A DNA stretch of 64,000 nt, from the NCBI GenBank assembly GCA_043758755.1, contig JAYVMW010000028.1, positions 62,001 to 126,000 of the forward strand. Direction: 5' to 3'. The notes beneath the pieces are model-generated. The model was given only the letters and a program-made list of their open reading frames with translations. It had not been told where the DNA came from and did not search any database. Shown here in pieces: positions 52,325 through 62,890 of this stretch; the first letter of the stretch is position 1, and each line of letters starts with the position of its first letter. Origin of the DNA: Solimicrobium sp043758755 (GTDB lineage Bacteria; Pseudomonadota; Gammaproteobacteria; Burkholderiales; Burkholderiaceae_D). The position numbers and the translations under genes were made by a program.

Positions 52325-53389
52325 TTATCCGTTTAAATTGTCGACTGATTTATTGCAACCTTTAGACAAGTCGCGAGTCAGCTCGGCTGCCGGAACCTCT
52401 TTACAGCCGCTCACATTCTGTCCGGCCCACAATGGGGAAAAATCACCACTGCCAAGTTTTTCTGCATGACTGCGTAATGGCGCAACGGCAGATGTCGCCA
52501 GCGGAAAGGCCGGCACCATACCGTTAATGGGACCGTTTTCTGTAATGAAGCGATTGACAATTGAGCGAGCAGGACGACCTGTAAAAAGATTGGTCAGCGC
52601 AGTGTGGCATGCCAATTTGCTATTTAAGGCAGCGCGATGCACCTGGCTGGTCGACGCTTCCGGGCATAACAAATAAGCCGTACCAATTTGCACGCCTGCT
52701 GCACCCAGCGCCATTGCTGCGGCGACCCCTTGCGCATCGGCGATTGCGCCGGCTGCAATTACCGGAATCTTTACATGACGGACTATCTGAGGCAATAACG
52801 CAAACGTGCCAACCTGGGTACTTAAGTCTTCGGTCAGAAAAATACCACGATGTCCTCCGGCTTCCAGTCCTTGCGCAATAATTGCATCGACACCGCGCGA
52901 CTCGAGCCACAGGGCTTCTTCAAGCGTGGTCGCAGTTGAAATAATCTTGGCCCCCCAGGAGCGTAAATGCAACAATAAATCAGGGGCAGGCAACCCAAAA
53001 TGAAAGCTCACAACAGCAGGTTTAAATTCGCTTAAGGCTTGTGCCGTTGCTGCATTAAATGGAGCGCGTCCGGGGCCAGCGGGTATGGAATCGGCATCAA
53101 TTCCGAACTCTTTGTAATAGAGTGACAGCTTGACTCGCCATTTTGCTTCGCATTCCTCGTCAGGGGCAGGATTGGTATGACAAAAAAAATTGACATTGAA
53201 CGGCTTATTTGTCTGAGCTTGAATTGCACCAAGTTCGCATTTCATTGCTTCAATACTGAGCATGGCACAGGGTAATGAACCCAAGCCCCCGGCATTTGAT
53301 ACTGCCACAGCCAGGGCGCTGCCCTGAACACCAGCCATAGGTGCTTGAATGATGGGCAGCTGTATCCCAATGAGCTGAGTCAACGTCAT
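52325..53389 (-). CDS. Nitronate monooxygenase (class I NMO)
   Basis: FMN-dependent flavoenzyme oxidising alkyl nitronates such as propionate-3-nitronate. The 354-residue product has the N-terminal PIIQAPMAG, GGLGSLPC, the FMN-phosphate motif LEAGGHRG, AAGAIADAQG and the terminal PLWAGQN. These are class I features. 20 bp upstream lies the ATM1-type exporter; physical linkage but no known functional link. Confidence 0.88.
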   Translation of the reverse strand: MTLTQLIGIQLPIIQAPMAGVQGSALAVAVSNAGGLGSLPCAMLSIEAMKCELGAIQAQTNKPFNVNFFCHTNPAPDEECEAKWRVKLSLYYKEFGIDADSIPAGPGRAPFNAATAQALSEFKPAVVSFHFGLPAPDLLLHLRSWGAKIISTATTLEEALWLESRGVDAIIAQGLEAGGHRGIFLTEDLSTQVGTFALLPQIVRHVKIPVIAAGAIADAQGVAAAMALGAAGVQIGTAYLLCPEASTSQVHRAALNSKLACHTALTNLFTGRPARSIVNRFITENGPINGMVPAFPLATSAVAPLRSHAEKLGSGDFSPLWAGQNVSGCKEVPAAELTRDLSKGCNKSVDNLNG

Positions 53390-53409
53390 CTGTTTATCCC
53401 TTTAAAAAT

Positions 53410-55269
53410 CTAATACAGCGCTTCGCGTGTCGAATCAGGTTGGGCATCCGACCACAATTCCTGTTCAGACTGCGATTGCTGACGCGCCCACATCTGCGCA
53501 TAAACCCGGTCTTTGGCCAGCAGTTCTGCATGACTGCCACTTTCCACGATACGGCCCTGCTCCATGACCAGAATCTGCGCCGCATCGACTATGGTTGACA
53601 GACGGTGTGCAATCACCAGACTGGTTCGACCCCGCGCGATTTCCTTGAGTTGCTGCTGAATCGCCTGTTCCGACTTCGAATCCAGTGCCGAAGTGGCTTC
53701 ATCCAGTATCAGTATCGCGGGATTTTTCAGAACTGTTCTGGCAATGGCCACACGCTGTTTTTCGCCACCGGACAATTTCAGACCACGCTCACCAACCCGG
53801 GTGGCATACCCTTCCGGCAACCCCATAATGAAATCATGGATGTAGGCCGCCTTGGCTGCCATGACGATTTCTTCATGGCTGGCGCCATTTCTGCCGTAGG
53901 CAATATTGTATTCGATTGTGTCATTGAACAGCACCGTATCCTGCGGCACGATCCCGATCGACGTGCGCAATGATGCCTGGGTGATTGAACGAATCTCCTG
54001 TCCAGCAATAGTAATGGCACCTTGCTGAATATCGTAAAAGCGAAACAGCAGCCGCGCCAGGGTTGATTTGCCCGAGCCGCTGGCGCCAACCACGGCTGTG
54101 GTGGCACCGGCCGGCATCACAAACGAGACCTGATGCAGAATCTGTCGATTGGTTTCGTAACTGAAGTCCACCTGCTCGAAGCGGATTTCTGGTCCGGCAT
54201 GCTGGACCAGTTGCAGCGCATGGGCCGAGTCGGTATCGGCAATTTCACGATGTTCATCCAGCAGCGCAAACAATTTCTCCATATCGGCCAGACTTTGTTT
54301 GATTTCCCGGTACAGCACACCCAGAAAGTTCAGTGGTACATACAGCTGCAGCATGAAACTGTTGACCAGCACCAGATCGCCCAGTGTCATCGTGCCGGCA
54401 ATTACGCCAACCGTGGCGCGCCACAGTATCAGACTCACGGCAATGGCGATGATGGAAGATTGTCCAATGTTTAACAGCGACAGCGAAGTCTGCGATTTCA
54501 CCGCCGCCGTTTCATATTTGCGCAAACCCTGGTCATAGCGCTCGGCTTCCATTTCCTCATTGCTGAAATATTTGACGGTTTCATAGTTGATAATGGAATC
54601 GATTGCCCTGGTATTGGCTTTTGAATCCAGCTCGTTCATGGTGCGCCGGAAATGGGTGCGCCATTCGGTTACTGTAATCGTAAACACTATATATATAGCA
54701 AGAGCGCAGAAAGTGATGGCAGAGAACCAGATATCGTAATGCAGTACCAGGTAGCCCAGCACCATGGTAATTTCCAGCAAGGTTGGAAATATGCTGAACA
54801 GGGCAAACGAAACCAGCGAGGACACGGCGCGCGTTCCGCGTTCAATATCGCGGGTCATGCCGCCGGTCTGACGGTTCAGGTGAAACCGCAGCGACAGGCC
54901 GTGGATATGCCGAAACACCTTCAAGGCAATGGTGCGCACCGCGCGCTGGGTGACCCGCGCGAATACAAATTCACGCAATTCGTTGAACAGCGAGGTGGAC
55001 AGTCTTAACAGACCATAGACCAGCAGAATGCCGGCTGGCAGAATCAATTCCGTGTGCGCGGTGCCAGGAGTCAGGCTGTCAATGAGCCTTTTGAGCACAA
55101 TCGGTACTGACACCAAAGTGACTTTGGCGGCAATCAGGCACACCAGCGCGACGCAAACCCGTCCTTTATAAGCCCACAGATAGGGCAGCAGCGTTTTGAT
55201 GGTTGCCCAGTCATTACGTTTTTTTGTTTCGGTGTCGGGCAGGGCTGGGGATGGAGTTGAGCGGCGCAT
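53410..55269 (-). CDS. ABC exporter, ATM1/HMT type (fused permease-ATPase)
   Basis: A 619-residue half-transporter with six transmembrane helices (about 35-340) and an ATPase domain. Walker A is GASGSGKST, the signature LSGGEKQR, Walker B ILILDEATSALD and the H-loop IAHRLST. Bacterial Atm1 proteins export glutathione-linked metals or thiols and give heavy-metal resistance. The long N-terminus resembles the ATM1 family. It works as a homodimer. The thioesterase gene lies divergently 56 bp away. Confidence 0.9.
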   Translation of the reverse strand: MRRSTPSPALPDTETKKRNDWATIKTLLPYLWAYKGRVCVALVCLIAAKVTLVSVPIVLKRLIDSLTPGTAHTELILPAGILLVYGLLRLSTSLFNELREFVFARVTQRAVRTIALKVFRHIHGLSLRFHLNRQTGGMTRDIERGTRAVSSLVSFALFSIFPTLLEITMVLGYLVLHYDIWFSAITFCALAIYIVFTITVTEWRTHFRRTMNELDSKANTRAIDSIINYETVKYFSNEEMEAERYDQGLRKYETAAVKSQTSLSLLNIGQSSIIAIAVSLILWRATVGVIAGTMTLGDLVLVNSFMLQLYVPLNFLGVLYREIKQSLADMEKLFALLDEHREIADTDSAHALQLVQHAGPEIRFEQVDFSYETNRQILHQVSFVMPAGATTAVVGASGSGKSTLARLLFRFYDIQQGAITIAGQEIRSITQASLRTSIGIVPQDTVLFNDTIEYNIAYGRNGASHEEIVMAAKAAYIHDFIMGLPEGYATRVGERGLKLSGGEKQRVAIARTVLKNPAILILDEATSALDSKSEQAIQQQLKEIARGRTSLVIAHRLSTIVDAAQILVMEQGRIVESGSHAELLAKDRVYAQMWARQQSQSEQELWSDAQPDSTREALY

Positions 55270-55325
55270 AGGGGATTGAACTATAATTTTGATCTCGCGA
55301 TTGTAACCCTTAGCCGGAAATCAGG

Positions 55326-55745
55326 ATGACCTCATCAACTCAAACCTCCACTAAAACTCTGCTCCCGACCCGCATGCCGCAATTACGCGTGATGCCCATG
55401 CCATCCGACGCCAATATCCATGGCGATGTATTCGGGGGCTGGATCATGTCTCAGGTGGATATTGCCGGCGCGATTCCGGCCTGCCGGCGCAGCAACGGCC
55501 GGGTAGTTACCATCGCAGTCAATTCGTTTTTGTTCAAGCATCCGGTTTTTGTGGGGGACCTGCTGTCGTTCTATGCCGATGTGGTCAAGGTCGGCCGCAC
55601 TTCGATCACCATTTACGTTGAAGTCTATGCAGAACGAAACCGGCTGGAAGCCGATACGGTCAAGGTGACGGAAGCCACCCTGACTTACGTCGCTACCGAC
55701 GATGACAGAAAACCGCGCGTGATTCCACCTCTGGAATCCATTTAA
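55326..55745 (+). CDS. Acyl-CoA thioesterase, YciA-like
   Basis: Hotdog-fold thioesterase hydrolysing short- to medium-chain acyl-CoA. The 139-residue product has the signature MPSDANIHGDVFGGWIMSQVD with the catalytic Asp in HGDVFGG, and then VAV.. NSFLFKHPVFVGDLLSFYADV. YciA-like length. The gene is divergent from the ATM1-type exporter; the 3' end lies 6 bp from convergent yggT. Confidence 0.9.
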   Translation: MTSSTQTSTKTLLPTRMPQLRVMPMPSDANIHGDVFGGWIMSQVDIAGAIPACRRSNGRVVTIAVNSFLFKHPVFVGDLLSFYADVVKVGRTSITIYVEVYAERNRLEADTVKVTEATLTYVATDDDRKPRVIPPLESI

Positions 55746-55751
55746 CCAAGT

Positions 55752-56348
55752 TTACATCAGCGCCATTCCTGCCATGGCGGACAGGTACGCCAATAACTTG
55801 CTGGCCACCTGCAGCAATAAAAATAACACCATCGGGGAAATATCGAGGCCGCCGAGCAGGGGAATTATCTGGCGGATCGGTCTTAGCAGCGGGGCATTCA
55901 ATGCCCGCACAAAGGGTGCCAGCGGGGCATGCGGATTGACCCAGCTGAATATCACTTCCAGGACCAACAGGGCCGTCCAACCATAAACAATCCACTCCAT
56001 CAGGCTGAACAACGCCAGCAGAAACAGCGTCGACGGGAAAGTATCCAGAATCAGCCACACTTTAATAGCGGTAATTATCAGGGCAATCAAATAGGCAGCA
56101 ATCAGGCTGGCCCAGTCATATCCACCAACCCCTGGAATAATCCGACGCATTGGTTTGACGATCCAGTCGCTGAGCTGAAAAGTGAATTGGGCCACCTGGG
56201 CGGGAGGCCGAACCCGGACTATCTGCATCCAGAATCGCAATAACAACACGCCGGCAAACAGTCCGGCCACGGTATCGAGCACCAGATTCAACAGATATAT
56301 CAAGATTTCTTCCCCTAAGAAAAACGTGTTCCAACCAGCTTTAACCAA
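55752..56348 (-). CDS. yggT: YggT family integral membrane protein
   Basis: A 198-residue protein made of two YGGT domains, each with two helices plus an amphipathic linker (QLSDWIVKPMRRIIPGVGG and VNPHAPLAPFVRALNAPLLRPIRQIIP). The family has been linked to membrane homeostasis and osmotic tolerance. Convergent with the thioesterase gene; the 56349-56485 region between it and the histone gene contains the histone terminator. Confidence 0.92.
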   Translation of the reverse strand: MVKAGWNTFFLGEEILIYLLNLVLDTVAGLFAGVLLLRFWMQIVRVRPPAQVAQFTFQLSDWIVKPMRRIIPGVGGYDWASLIAAYLIALIITAIKVWLILDTFPSTLFLLALFSLMEWIVYGWTALLVLEVIFSWVNPHAPLAPFVRALNAPLLRPIRQIIPLLGGLDISPMVLFLLLQVASKLLAYLSAMAGMALM

Positions 56349-56407
56349 TCAACAGTATAGCGATTCGACCGCAGTTTGATGACTCAAATTCAAAACCCTG
56401 CAAACAC

Positions 56408-56443
56408 AAAAAAACCCGCTATGCAGTATAACCACATAGCAGG
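56408..56443 (-). terminator. Intrinsic terminator of the histone H1-like gene
   Basis: On the minus strand, CCTGCTATG (56443-56435) pairs with CATAGCGGG (56423-56415) with one wobble, followed by a seven-T run (56414-56408). Confidence 0.88.
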
Positions 56444-56485
56444 TCATGATTCCTGAAATTAATCAGGCGACAGAAAACGTCGCGC

Positions 56486-57115
56486 TTATTGTGGGCGCGG
56501 TGTCGCTGTTGGGAAAGGCCAGGCAGCGGTTGGTGCTGAAATTGCGCTGTTAGCTTCTTTCGGTGTAGCCGGTTTTACGGCTGGCTTAGCCGCCGCTTTT
56601 TTTGCTGCTGGCTTTTTCGCTGCAGGTTTGGCTGCTGGCTTGGCAGCTGCTTTTTTAGCTGCTGGCTTTTTGGCGGCTGGCTTGGCAGCTGCTTTTTTAG
56701 CTACTGGCTTTTTGGCTGCTGGTTTGGCGGCTGGTTTAGCTGCTGCTTTTTTAGCTACTGGCTTTTTAGCTGCTACTGCTTTTTTAGCCGCTGGCTTTTT
56801 GGCTGCTACTGCTTTTTTAGCTACTGGCTTTTTAGCTGCAACGGCTTTTTTAGCTACTGGCTTTTTAGCTGCTACTGCTTTTTTAGCCACTGGCTTTTTA
56901 GCTGCAACGACTTTTTTAGCTACTGGCTTTTTAGCTGCTACTGCTTTTTTAGCTACTGGCTTTTTAGCTGCAACGGCTTTTTTAGCTGCTGGTTTTTTAG
57001 CCGCTACTTTTTTAACTGCTGGTTTAGCTGCTGCCTTTTTAACTGCCGGCTTTGCAACTGCCTTTTTAGCTGCCGGTTTAGCGGCGGCTTTCTTTGCTGG
57101 TTTTGCTGTAGACAT
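56486..57115 (-). CDS. Histone H1-like Ala/Lys/Pro-rich DNA-binding protein
   Basis: A 209-residue highly basic nucleoid-associated protein. Nearly all of residues 1-185 is Ala-Lys-Pro, with eight tandem 11-residue units (VAAKKPVAKKA) at residues 37-124. The tail from residue 186 is neutral and Pro/Ala/Thr-rich, without the basic motif. Such proteins bind DNA without sequence specificity, as do the C-terminal domains of histone H1. AAAGGA lies eight bases upstream of the ATG. Number of repeats is expected to vary by slippage. Confidence 0.92.
   Translation of the reverse strand: MSTAKPAKKAAAKPAAKKAVAKPAVKKAAAKPAVKKVAAKKPAAKKAVAAKKPVAKKAVAAKKPVAKKVVAAKKPVAKKAVAAKKPVAKKAVAAKKPVAKKAVAAKKPAAKKAVAAKKPVAKKAAAKPAAKPAAKKPVAKKAAAKPAAKKPAAKKAAAKPAAKPAAKKPAAKKAAAKPAVKPATPKEANSAISAPTAAWPFPTATPRPQ
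56744..57007 (-). repeat. 33-bp tandem coding repeats in the histone-like gene
   Basis: Eight consecutive 33-bp units, encoding VAA KKP[VA]AKK[AV], lie head to tail. Third-base variation among copies is limited. This is an in-frame coding repeat, not CRISPR. Confidence 0.88.
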
Positions 57116-57450
57116 TTTTTTGTCCTTTACTAAAAGTTAGAAAGTATCACTTACAAGTTTGAAACCCGTTTTAGCCATCACACGCGGCAATGATTAAAGC
57201 GGATTATTCATCGGCGCAAACCTGCAACGCGTATACGCTAATGAATTCGGCACTTGCCAAACTGTTGTTTTTTTATAATTCTGCAGTTTGACACTTAGTC
57301 TTTTCTTCGGGTGGCACGCCTGTGGCCCGGATCAATTGGTACGAATTGACCGGCTGGTTTCAGGTAATCCACCTTTTAGAATCGTCCCGGTTCAGCTTTT
57401 TCCAACTAAACCAGGTAAGTATTTTTTAAAACAAATCGAATGAACAAAGC

Positions 57451-57497
57451 AAAAAGCCGCATCATCCTGAATAAGCTAACTATTCAGGCAGGGCGGC
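57451..57497 (-). terminator. Minus-strand intrinsic terminator downstream of nrdB
   Basis: The minus-strand stem is GCCGC (57497-57493) + CCTGAATA (57488-57481) pairing with TATTCAGG (57473-57466) + GCGGC (57460-57456), with a 7-nt loop and an internal bulge, followed by TTTTT (57455-57451). It lies about 300 nt beyond the nrdB stop. Confidence 0.7.
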
Positions 57498-57752
57498 AAA
57501 ATTATGTTGGTTTGAATGTCCATTGTTGTTTATGTTGGCCTCGCTAACTTGTTCAGTGTCTTTTTTATTTTAGTTTCGACTGACTTTTTAACTTCCTTGA
57601 TCTGCTTGTTTTTCAAATTTTTCTTCAAAAATTTTGCAGCGCTTTTTAAAAACTGATTTGTATACATACCAAAATACGCTGCAATTTCCGAATAGTAAAA
57701 CTTTTTTTAAAAAAAGTGATCATTTTTTTTCAAAAAAGTGTAAATATTTTTT

Positions 57753-57793
57753 GGTGAAGTGGATTTTCATTTTCCACTTCACCGATTTTTTCC
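57753..57793 (+). terminator. Hairpin with plus-strand T-run beside nrdB
   Basis: Perfect 11-bp arms GGTGAAGTGGA (57753-57763) / TCCACTTCACC (57773-57783), then GATTTTTTCC. The T-run lies on the plus strand, where no gene is seen; on the nrdB strand the hairpin starts 16 bp past the stop and is followed by A residues, so it may instead protect the mRNA end. Confidence 0.5.
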
Positions 57794-57798
57794 TCAAA

Positions 57799-58980
57799 TT
57801 ATTCCCAACTCAGCGCGCCTCCGGTTTGATATTCGATGACCCGCGTCTCAAAAAAGTTACGTTCTTTTTTCAGATCGATCATCTCGCTCATCCAAGGGAA
57901 AGGGTTCTCTTCATTAGGGAAAAGTGCTTCCAGTCCGATCTGCTGTGCGCGACGATTTGCGATGAAGCGCAGGTACCCTTTGAACATCGGCGCGTTCAAT
58001 CCGAGCACACCGCGCGGCATGGTGTCTTCAGCGTAGCGGTACTCCAACTCGACAGCATGTAAAAACAACGCTTTGATCTCATCGCGGAATTCCGGCGTCC
58101 ACAAATGCGGGTTTTCCATTTTGATGGTATTGATCAAATCAATCCCGAAATTGCAGTGCATCGACTCGTCACGCAGAATGTACTGATACTGTTCGGCCGC
58201 GCCCATCATTTTGTTCTGACGCCCCAAAGCCAGTATCTGGGTAAAGCCCACATAGAAGAACAGACCTTCCATCAGGCAGGCAAACACGATCAGTGACTTC
58301 AGCAGGGTCTGGTCATTTTCCGGTGTGCCGGTCTTGAACTCGGGATTGGTCAGCGCGTCAATGAACGGAATCAGGAACTCGTCCTTGTCCCGGATCGAGG
58401 CAATCTCGTGGTAAGCGTTGAATATCTCACCCTCGTCCAAACCCAGTGATTCCACAATATATTGATAGGCATGGGTGTGGATGGCTTCTTCAAAAGCCTG
58501 ACGCAGCAGGTACTGGCGGCATTCTGGCGCGGTAATGTGACGGTAAGTACCCAGCACGATATTGTTGGCAGCCAGCGAATCGGCTGTTACAAAAAAACCC
58601 AGATTGCGGGTAACCAGACGCCGTTCATCGGGAGTCAGGCCGTTCGGGTTTTTCCAGAGCTCAATATCACGCTGCATATTGATCTCTTGCGGCATCCAGT
58701 GGTTGGCGCAGCCGGCCAGATATTTATCCCAGGCCCATTTGTATTTGAACGGCACCAACTGGTTGACGTCGGTGGCACCGTTGATAATGCGCTTGTCGGC
58801 CGCATTAACGCGCCGGGCTATCTGCTCGGCTGCGGGTGGCACCTCATTTTTATTTGGTGCCGAAACCGGTGCGAACACCTGTTCCGGGGCCCGCGCTGCC
58901 ATCGTCACCGGCATAGTCGCACGCTGCGCTGCCAGATTCGGCGACCCTGCGCTGCTTGATTCATCATCCCATGAAAGCAT
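57799..58980 (-). CDS. nrdB: Ribonucleotide reductase class Ia, beta subunit
   Basis: Carries the di-iron centre and tyrosyl radical for ribonucleotide reduction. The 393-residue product has the iron ligands in TADSLAANN (Asp) and FEEAIHTHAY (Glu-x-x-His), with the radical Tyr four residues after that His, and RDESMHCNFG (Glu-x-x-His). A 60-residue low-complexity N-terminal extension precedes the core. The C-terminal tail ends QTGGALSWE. It follows nrdA after 33 bp. Confidence 0.96.
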   Translation of the reverse strand: MLSWDDESSSAGSPNLAAQRATMPVTMAARAPEQVFAPVSAPNKNEVPPAAEQIARRVNAADKRIINGATDVNQLVPFKYKWAWDKYLAGCANHWMPQEINMQRDIELWKNPNGLTPDERRLVTRNLGFFVTADSLAANNIVLGTYRHITAPECRQYLLRQAFEEAIHTHAYQYIVESLGLDEGEIFNAYHEIASIRDKDEFLIPFIDALTNPEFKTGTPENDQTLLKSLIVFACLMEGLFFYVGFTQILALGRQNKMMGAAEQYQYILRDESMHCNFGIDLINTIKMENPHLWTPEFRDEIKALFLHAVELEYRYAEDTMPRGVLGLNAPMFKGYLRFIANRRAQQIGLEALFPNEENPFPWMSEMIDLKKERNFFETRVIEYQTGGALSWE

Positions 58981-59013
58981 TTTTATATCCCTTTAAACTC
59001 GGTAACACTATTG

Positions 59014-61950
<2,937 letters not shown>

Positions 61951-62131
61951 ATAGCCTCCAGAGTCGTTGTGGAAAATGGCACACGGGCATGTGACATTCG
62001 AATTTTTTAATTAATTTTAGTAGACCAGGAAAACCAGCTACTGACATGATTTACAAGCCGAAATTATGTGGCGACTACCCCGAATCTTTCCCCTTCAGGG
62101 TATTGGGCGATATCTTGTTTTTACACAAAAA

Positions 62132-62178
62132 ACACTATATCTAGTGAGTCACTTCATAATTTCGACTAATTCTAGTGC
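62132..62178. promoter_or_regulatory. Two NrdR-like boxes upstream of nrdA
   Basis: Two near-identical palindromic boxes, ACACTATATCTAGTGA (62132-62147) and CGACTAATTCTAGTGC (62163-62178), are exactly 31 bp apart (three helical turns), as in known NrdR operators. Both keep CTA...TCTAGTG. They lie 180-230 bp before the nrdA start, where the minus-strand promoter is expected; TAGAAT in the second box could be its -10. Confidence 0.72.
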
Positions 62179-62260
62179 CGTGCAAAATACAAAGCAAACG
62201 CTTTTTGATTTATTTTGTTGGAATTTATCGCCAATTTTTTTAATGCGGCAATTGACTTTT

Positions 62261-62890
62261 TTAACCTGCAGACTGTTCGCGTATTGTGGCGTTAGCGAGT
62301 ACTAACGGAAAACGCTGGCGGATCAGGTCCCGATAGATCGTCCAGTCAAAAAAAGGACCCGGATCGGTTTTTCTGGTTGGCGCGATGTCTTGATGTCCGA
62401 CGACATGGTGGATTGGGTAGTGTTGCAAAAGCAGTTGGGTCAATTCGACCAGCGTATCGTACTGGGCTGATTCGAACGGGACAAAGTCGCTGCCTTCCAG
62501 TTCAACACCGATGGAAAAATCGTTGCAGGCGCTGCGCCCCATGAACTGAGAAACACCGGCATGCCAGGCGCGTTGATCGGTGCCGACAAACTGGAGCAGT
62601 CTGCCATCGCGCAAAATCAAAAAATGCGCTGAGACCCGCACACCGTCGAGCTGGGAGAAATCGGGATGAGCCAGTGTATCGAGCCGGTTTAAAAACAGGT
62701 CCTCTATATAAGAAGGTGCTGCGCTACCGGTGAACTGGCCCAAAGGCAGGCTGATGGCATGAATCACCAGCAGTTCCGGTCTGCATCCTTCGGGCCTGGT
62801 ATTAAAGTTGGGCGACAGGATATGTCTGGCACCTGCTACCCAGCCGCCGGGCAGCAGTTGTTGCAGGGGTGGTTGAACTGGCGAACTCAT
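62261..62890 (-). CDS. ampD: N-acetylmuramyl-L-alanine amidase AmpD (cytoplasmic)
   Basis: Zinc amidase that recycles 1,6-anhydromuropeptides and so controls AmpC-type beta-lactamase induction. The 209-residue product has zinc ligands His44 (LVIHAIS), His in VVGHQDIAP and Asp in RKTDPGPFFDW, plus the N-terminal NFNTRPEG. No signal peptide, as expected for AmpD rather than AmiD. Overlaps the sigma-54 activator gene by 4 bp. Confidence 0.95.
   Translation of the reverse strand: MSSPVQPPLQQLLPGGWVAGARHILSPNFNTRPEGCRPELLVIHAISLPLGQFTGSAAPSYIEDLFLNRLDTLAHPDFSQLDGVRVSAHFLILRDGRLLQFVGTDQRAWHAGVSQFMGRSACNDFSIGVELEGSDFVPFESAQYDTLVELTQLLLQHYPIHHVVGHQDIAPTRKTDPGPFFDWTIYRDLIRQRFPLVLANATIREQSAG

Larger units (their letters stand above)
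57116..57798. other. 683-bp AT-rich gap between histone gene and nrdB
   Basis: No protein gene supported. The right part (57600-57800) is very AT-rich with long A and T runs, including the perfect palindrome ACTTTTTTTAAAAAAAGT at 57700-57717 and a hairpin at 57753-57783. A minus-strand terminator lies at 57451-57497. The left part must carry the histone promoter, which I cannot pinpoint. Confidence 0.6.

Noticed and set aside
56744..57007. CRISPR-like regularly spaced repeat
   Set aside because: The units are contiguous with no unique spacers and encode an in-frame Lys/Ala protein.
57634..58062. Plus-strand open frame beginning in the AT-rich gap
   Set aside because: Its first third is poly-Lys/Phe from A/T runs and the rest is the antisense of nrdB.
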